A DNA stretch of 10,262 nt, taken from assembly GCA_022711695.1 (NCBI GenBank), contig JAKLEJ010000091.1, forward strand, positions 1 through 10,262, read 5' to 3'. How positions within the stretch are numbered: the stretch's first letter is position 1; the number at the start of each line of letters is the position of its first letter. Shown one piece after another: positions 7,716 to 10,262 of the stretch. The stretch comes from Verrucomicrobiota bacterium. Lineage in GTDB: Bacteria > Verrucomicrobiota > Verrucomicrobiia > Limisphaerales > JACRJZ01. The notes beneath the pieces are model-generated. The model did not search any database and had not been told where the DNA came from. It saw only the letters and a program-made list of their open reading frames with translations. Made by a program: the position numbers and the translations under genes.

Positions 7716-7737
7716 CGGAACGGCGGCGGCCGTTCCG
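7716..7737. promoter_or_regulatory. Inverted repeat next to HNH promoter, candidate operator or terminator
   Basis: CGGAACGGC (7716-7724) and its exact reverse complement GCCGTTCCG (7729-7737) flank a 4-base loop. The 9-bp repeat lies 6 bases upstream of the candidate -35 box of the HNH gene (minus strand). It could be a regulator binding site or the end of a transcript arriving from the right. No T tract follows it. Confidence 0.4.
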
Positions 7738-8114
7738 AATTACCCCCTTGGCGGTTGGGTTGAGGGGGAGGAAACGCGGCCGAGGTCGGATGCCGATGAT
7801 TTGAGGACGAAGCGGGGGGTGCCCGGCGAGGTTGGCCGGGCTGCGGGAGTCAAGCGTGAGGCCCTGGGGCAGGCCGCGGTGAGAGTGGGCCAGATACCGG
7901 GGGCAAGCGAAGGCCCATAGAAGCAAGGGCTTCAGGCGCCGGCGGCACCCCGGTGCGGGGACAGGAACGCCGCTGGATGAGACTTTACCAAGTTTAACCC
8001 AAGAAATCATTTGAGTGGAAAGCCTGAATGGAATGCTTTCCTTGGATGACTTTGGCCAGCAGTGATTTGCAGTTCTGCGGAAGAGAGGCATGGCGTGTCT
8101 GAAAGTTTACCTCG

Positions 8115-8540
8115 TCAAGCCTCCCAGTTGATGTTCGGGTCGAGGTGGGGAGTGGTCTCCTCGGGAGGGAGAGCACTGGTGGACTCGACGAGGCGGGGCG
8201 GCTCATTAAGGCGATAGGCTTCGCGTCGAAGGCGGGCCTGGAGGGCAAAGAGTCGGGCGGTGGGGACATCCGCGAGGTCGCGGCGGGCGAGTTCGTCGCG
8301 AATGCGGCGGAGGTCTTCGCCGAGCAGTTCGATGCAGGCGCGACGGGACACTTTGCAGTCGTCGGCCAGGGCCTCGAGTTCGAGAGCGCGGAGGTTGGAG
8401 ACACGGTGGTGGTGGCGGCGGCTCCAGGCGATGAGGGTGGGTTTGGAGACGCCGATCTCTTTGGAGATGCGGGCGTAGGTCCAGCCCTGAGCGCGGAGTT
8501 CGACGAAGCGGTCAACGAGTTCAGGAGGTTTTGAGTTCAT
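8115..8540 (-). CDS. Small helix-turn-helix protein, possible small-terminase-like DNA-binding protein
   Basis: The product has 141 residues. Residues 7-41 make a helix-turn-helix of the resolvase/small-terminase style: LVDRFVELRAQGWTYARISK, then EIGVSKPTLIAWSRR, with the recognition helix at about 31-41. Residues 48-115 are strongly charged and helical (SNLRALELEALADD, then GEDLRRIRDELARRD), probably for oligomerisation. The tail ends DPNINWEA. It should bind DNA; a role as the DNA-recognising partner of the terminase encoded upstream is inferred from position and fold. In normal phages the small subunit gene comes before the large one, but here it comes after, with a 394-bp repeat-filled gap between. 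It could also be a plain regulator. The ATG at 8538-8540 has no ribosome site. Confidence 0.7.
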   Translation of the reverse strand: MNSKPPELVDRFVELRAQGWTYARISKEIGVSKPTLIAWSRRHHHRVSNLRALELEALADDCKVSRRACIELLGEDLRRIRDELARRDLADVPTARLFALQARLRREAYRLNEPPRLVESTSALPPEETTPHLDPNINWEA

Positions 8541-8547
8541 GCAAACA

Positions 8548-8575
8548 GTGAACGGTGACTAGTGACTGGTGACTG
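8548..8575 (+). repeat. Heptamer array, 4 units (GTGACTG type)
   Basis: Four 7-base units run head to tail: GTGAACG, GTGACTA, GTGACTG, GTGACTG. The array begins 8 bases upstream of the helix-turn-helix start codon (minus-strand gene), so it occupies that gene's leader/promoter region. The unit GTGACTG recurs at 8887-8893. Confidence 0.8.
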
Positions 8576-8592
8576 GCGGGGGGGGTGAGGGG

Positions 8593-8620
8593 CAAGGAGC
8601 TGGGAGCAAGGAGCAAGGAG
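8593..8620 (+). repeat. Heptamer array, 4 units (CAAGGAG type)
   Basis: Units are CAAGGAG, CTGGGAG, CAAGGAG and CAAGGAG. The period is 7, as in the neighbouring arrays, but the motif is different. Confidence 0.75.
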
Positions 8621-8644
8621 CCACAGAGCACAGATGGGGAGATG

Positions 8645-8665
8645 GAAGTTGGGAGTTGGGAGATC
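8645..8665 (+). repeat. Short heptamer array, 3 degenerate units (GGAGTTG type)
   Basis: Units are GAAGTTG, GGAGTTG and GGAGATC. It is short and degenerate, and called mainly because it keeps the 7-base period of its neighbours. Confidence 0.5.
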
Positions 8666-8676
8666 GTGGGGATAAC

Positions 8677-8703
8677 CGCGAAACACGCGAAACACGCGAA
8701 AAG
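8677..8703 (+). repeat. 9-bp unit repeated three times (CGCGAAACA)
   Basis: Two exact copies of CGCGAAACA are followed by CGCGAAAAG. I recall similar CGCGAAACA-type tandem triplets between genes in environmental PVC-group genomes, but this was not checked. Confidence 0.8.
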
Positions 8704-8750
8704 GGGACAAGGCCGCCTGAAGGCGGGACTCTGGCGAAAGAGAGGGAACA

Positions 8751-8827
8751 GCGAACGGGGAATGGCGAATGGCGAGGGGCGAATGGCGAGGGGTGAATGG
8801 CGAGGGGTGAATTGCGAGGGGTGAACG
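8751..8827 (+). repeat. Heptamer array, 11 units (GYGANNG), with a 14-bp higher-order unit
   Basis: Exactly 77 bases divide into 11 heptamers. The forms are GCGAACG, GGGAATG, GCGAATG, GCGAGGG, GTGAATG, GTGAATT and GTGAACG. From 8765 on, NNGAATG-type and GCGAGGG units alternate, giving a 14-bp unit present about four times (8767-8822). All units but one fit GYGANNG, so changes fall mainly at positions 2, 5 and 6. Confidence 0.85.
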
Positions 8828-8848
8828 AGGCTGGGCCGGACCAGAAGC

Positions 8849-8870
8849 GGCGCGCAGGGGACTGCGCGCC
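8849..8870. repeat. Perfect 9-bp-stem hairpin with GGGA loop, candidate terminator or mobile palindromic repeat
   Basis: GGCGCGCAG (8849-8857) and CTGCGCGCC (8862-8870) are exact reverse complements around the loop GGGA. It lies 64 bases downstream of the terminase stop on the minus strand, so it could end that transcript, though no T tract follows. The hairpin with a CTACC flank also resembles dispersed palindromic repeats of REP type. Confidence 0.6.
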
Positions 8871-8934
8871 CTACCAGGGAAGGGCAGTGACTGGCGAATG
8901 GGGACCGGCGAGGGGCGGGGTGAAATGTGGAGGG

Positions 8935-10262
8935 TCATAGGCCGCGCAGTTTCTGCACAATGATGACGCGGGGTTTGGAGCCGACGAGGTAGCGGAGGGC
9001 GTCCGCAGCGTCGTCGCCGCCGAGGCCGTCCTCGTCGATGTCCACCTTGAGCACGTCCTCGGGATTGTTGGGGTCGTGCTGGAGCAGGGGCAGCGTGTCG
9101 ATGAGGCGGGAGCAGCGGCGATGAATGAAGAGCCGCGGGGCAATTCCGGCGGCGGGGTCGCCGAGGCGGGCAGTGATTGAGGCCCAGCCATTGATGCGGT
9201 CCGTGCCGGCCCGGGAGAGGCTGATGCCGAGCTGCTGGTATTGATCGGCGACCGTAAGACCGTTGGCCTGGCGAGTGAAGACGTCCGGGCCTGCCAGAAA
9301 ACGGGCGAGGGTGCGATGTCTGACGAGCGCGAACTGGTGGGGGCCGACGCGATGGATGGTTTCGGGGACGGCATTGAGGCGAATGCGGTAGCGGGCGAGC
9401 ATGGCGTGAATGGCGGCGGCATGGCGCTCGGGAATCCAAAGGCGCTGGGCATGCTCGTCCACGACGAAGACATTGCCGTCGTCATCGCGGCAGGCGAGGA
9501 GGACGACGGTGTAGTGGTTGAAACCGTAGTCGAGAGCTGCCCACCACTCGCGGGCGCGACGGTCGTCAAAGTCGTCGATCACATGGGTGGCCTGGCGAAA
9601 ATTGACGAAGAACTGTCCGGCGGCGATATCCCAGTCGCCCTCGAACCAGGCGCGCCGTTGCCAGCCGCCGAGGGATTGGAGGATGCGGCGGTATTCGGGA
9701 TTGTTGAAGCGGTTGTCGTCCACGCGAGCCGGGATGAAGCGGGTGTCGGTTTCGCGCTTCTGGAGGAAGGGCTGGATGAAAGCTGAGCGGTACCAGGCAT
9801 GCCCGATGCCGCCGGGATTGGTGGTGGAGTAGATGCGGGGGCGCCAGGGGCGGCCGTCCGGAAAGGTCTTGCTGGAACGGCAGCAGGTGGCGATATCGCG
9901 GTATTTGCGGCTGGTAAGGGTGGTCGCCTCCTCGACGCCGATGATGTCGTATTCGAGGCCGAGGTAGGCGTCGATTTCGTTCTCGGTCTGATAATGGCTG
10001 GCAACGATGCGGGAGCCGTTGGCGAAAACGAGTTCGCCGCGATGGGCAGCGAACTGGTGATCAAGACCGGAGAAGACACGGAGGCGGAGATCCTGAAAGT
10101 GTTCGAGATTGGATTTGCCGACCTTGCGCAGGAGGAGACATTTGAGACCGGGAAAGCGCTGGCAGTCGTCGGCGCCCATCTGGGCGAGGAGCCAGTGACT
10201 TTTGCCGCCGCCACGGGCGCCGCCGTAGCCGACGGCGGTGGGGCCGTCGGGGGCGTCGCAGG
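8935..10262 (-). CDS. Phage-type terminase large subunit (5' end cut by window edge)
   Basis: The frame is open from the right edge, giving 441 visible residues and a complete C-terminus. Large terminases are the ATP-driven motors and nucleases that package DNA into phage heads. Visible motifs, numbered from the first full codon in the window, are Walker A GGARGGGKS (13-21), a Walker B-like YDIIGVEEAT (104-113) with Glu in place of the usual Asp, and the STTNPGGIGHAWY coupling region (145-157). The RNase H-like nuclease follows, with WAALDYG (Asp244), FVVDEH (Asp268) and GGDDAADALRYLV (Asp416/417). All expected acidic positions are present, so both activities look intact. An ATG at 10177-10179 lies after Walker A and is not the true start. 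Few residues should be missing upstream, since Walker A is usually near the N-terminus. No portal or capsid gene is visible. Confidence 0.93.
   Translation of the reverse strand, partial: CDAPDGPTAVGYGGARGGGKSHWLLAQMGADDCQRFPGLKCLLLRKVGKSNLEHFQDLRLRVFSGLDHQFAAHRGELVFANGSRIVASHYQTENEIDAYLGLEYDIIGVEEATTLTSRKYRDIATCCRSSKTFPDGRPWRPRIYSTTNPGGIGHAWYRSAFIQPFLQKRETDTRFIPARVDDNRFNNPEYRRILQSLGGWQRRAWFEGDWDIAAGQFFVNFRQATHVIDDFDDRRAREWWAALDYGFNHYTVVLLACRDDDGNVFVVDEHAQRLWIPERHAAAIHAMLARYRIRLNAVPETIHRVGPHQFALVRHRTLARFLAGPDVFTRQANGLTVADQYQQLGISLSRAGTDRINGWASITARLGDPAAGIAPRLFIHRRCSRLIDTLPLLQHDPNNPEDVLKVDIDEDGLGGDDAADALRYLVGSKPRVIIVQKLRGL

Larger units (their letters stand above)
7660..8114. other. Gap between HNH and helix-turn-helix genes with an AT-rich patch, no gene seen
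   Basis: These 455 bases hold the HNH promoter and palindrome described separately, but no credible gene. The frames that cross it give proline/arginine-rich, low-complexity protein. Composition changes sharply: 7981-8040 has 23 G/C in 60 (38%), and 8041-8100 about 53%, while the surrounding genes are much richer in G/C. A 7-bp stem GGAAAGC/GCTTTCC with an 11-base loop lies at 8017-8041, about 74 bases downstream of the helix-turn-helix stop. It could end that transcript, though no T run follows. The patch may mark a junction between host and acquired DNA. Confidence 0.45.
8541..8934. repeat. Repeat-filled spacer between helix-turn-helix and terminase genes
   Basis: These 394 bases are dominated by short tandem repeats that are purine-rich on the plus strand. 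Separate heptamer arrays lie at 8548-8575, 8593-8620, 8645-8665 and 8751-8827, with a further heptamer-like run at 8887-8921. A 9-bp unit is repeated three times at 8677-8703. A strong hairpin lies at 8849-8870. Open frames here are by-products of the repeats, so no gene is called. Confidence 0.8.

Noticed and set aside
7660..8091. In-frame upstream extension of the HNH protein by 144 residues
   Set aside because: The extension is low-complexity, crosses the AT-rich patch and candidate promoter, and the family normally starts at MTSFLNQ.
7981..8111. GGTAAACTT-like strings as attachment-site repeats
   Set aside because: Only about 9 imperfect bases match; too short to support attL/attR without the other end of the element.
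8541..8934. CRISPR array
   Set aside because: The repeats are contiguous 7- and 9-base tandem units without spacers of uniform length, and no cas gene is present.
8537..9439. Minus-strand open frame of 300 codons across the repeat spacer and terminase end
   Set aside because: It encodes repeat-derived Ser/Pro/Arg/His runs and overlaps the terminase, whose own frame has all expected motifs.

Overview
The window is GC-rich chromosomal DNA, most likely from the Planctomycetes-Verrucomicrobia group, with Verrucomicrobiota my first guess. The strongest clue is a large exported propeller/HEAT-repeat/cytochrome c protein of the Pirellula/Verrucomicrobium-type CxxCH family. Weak Shine-Dalgarno signals and purine-rich short tandem repeats between genes fit this but do not prove it. 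No rRNA, tRNA, CRISPR array or IS element was seen.

Left part (1-5679). The 5' end of a secreted M28-type metallopeptidase gene leaves the window on the minus strand. Divergent from it is a three-gene plus-strand operon joined by two 4-base ATGA stop/start overlaps. It encodes the CxxCH protein, a short Wzz-like (chain-length-determinant type) inner-membrane protein, and a methyltransferase with a signal peptide. The second half of the methyltransferase looks like a decayed copy of its first half. All three products act at or beyond the inner membrane, but I cannot name their joint function.

Middle part (5680-7659). An 18-bp perfect palindrome separates the convergent operon and purM. PurM (AIR synthetase, purine synthesis) is complete on the minus strand. 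Upstream of it on the same strand lies a complete stand-alone HNH endonuclease, with its own candidate promoter and a palindrome next to that promoter.

Right part (7660-10262). A 455-bp gene-free stretch includes a 60-bp segment of only 38% GC. It is followed on the minus strand by a small helix-turn-helix protein and, further upstream, by a phage-type large terminase whose 5' end is cut by the window edge. The terminase still has Walker A, Walker B-like and nuclease motifs. The two genes are separated by 394 bp filled with heptanucleotide tandem repeats, a 9-bp triplicate and a perfect 9-bp-stem hairpin. The gene order (large terminase first, helix-turn-helix gene second) is the reverse of normal phage order. 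No capsid, portal or integrase gene is visible. This end is therefore either the edge of a prophage or gene-transfer-agent-like island, or an orphan terminase module.

The points most worth following are the terminase/helix-turn-helix/HNH cluster with its heptad-repeat spacer, and the exported double methyltransferase in the CxxCH/Wzz-like operon.
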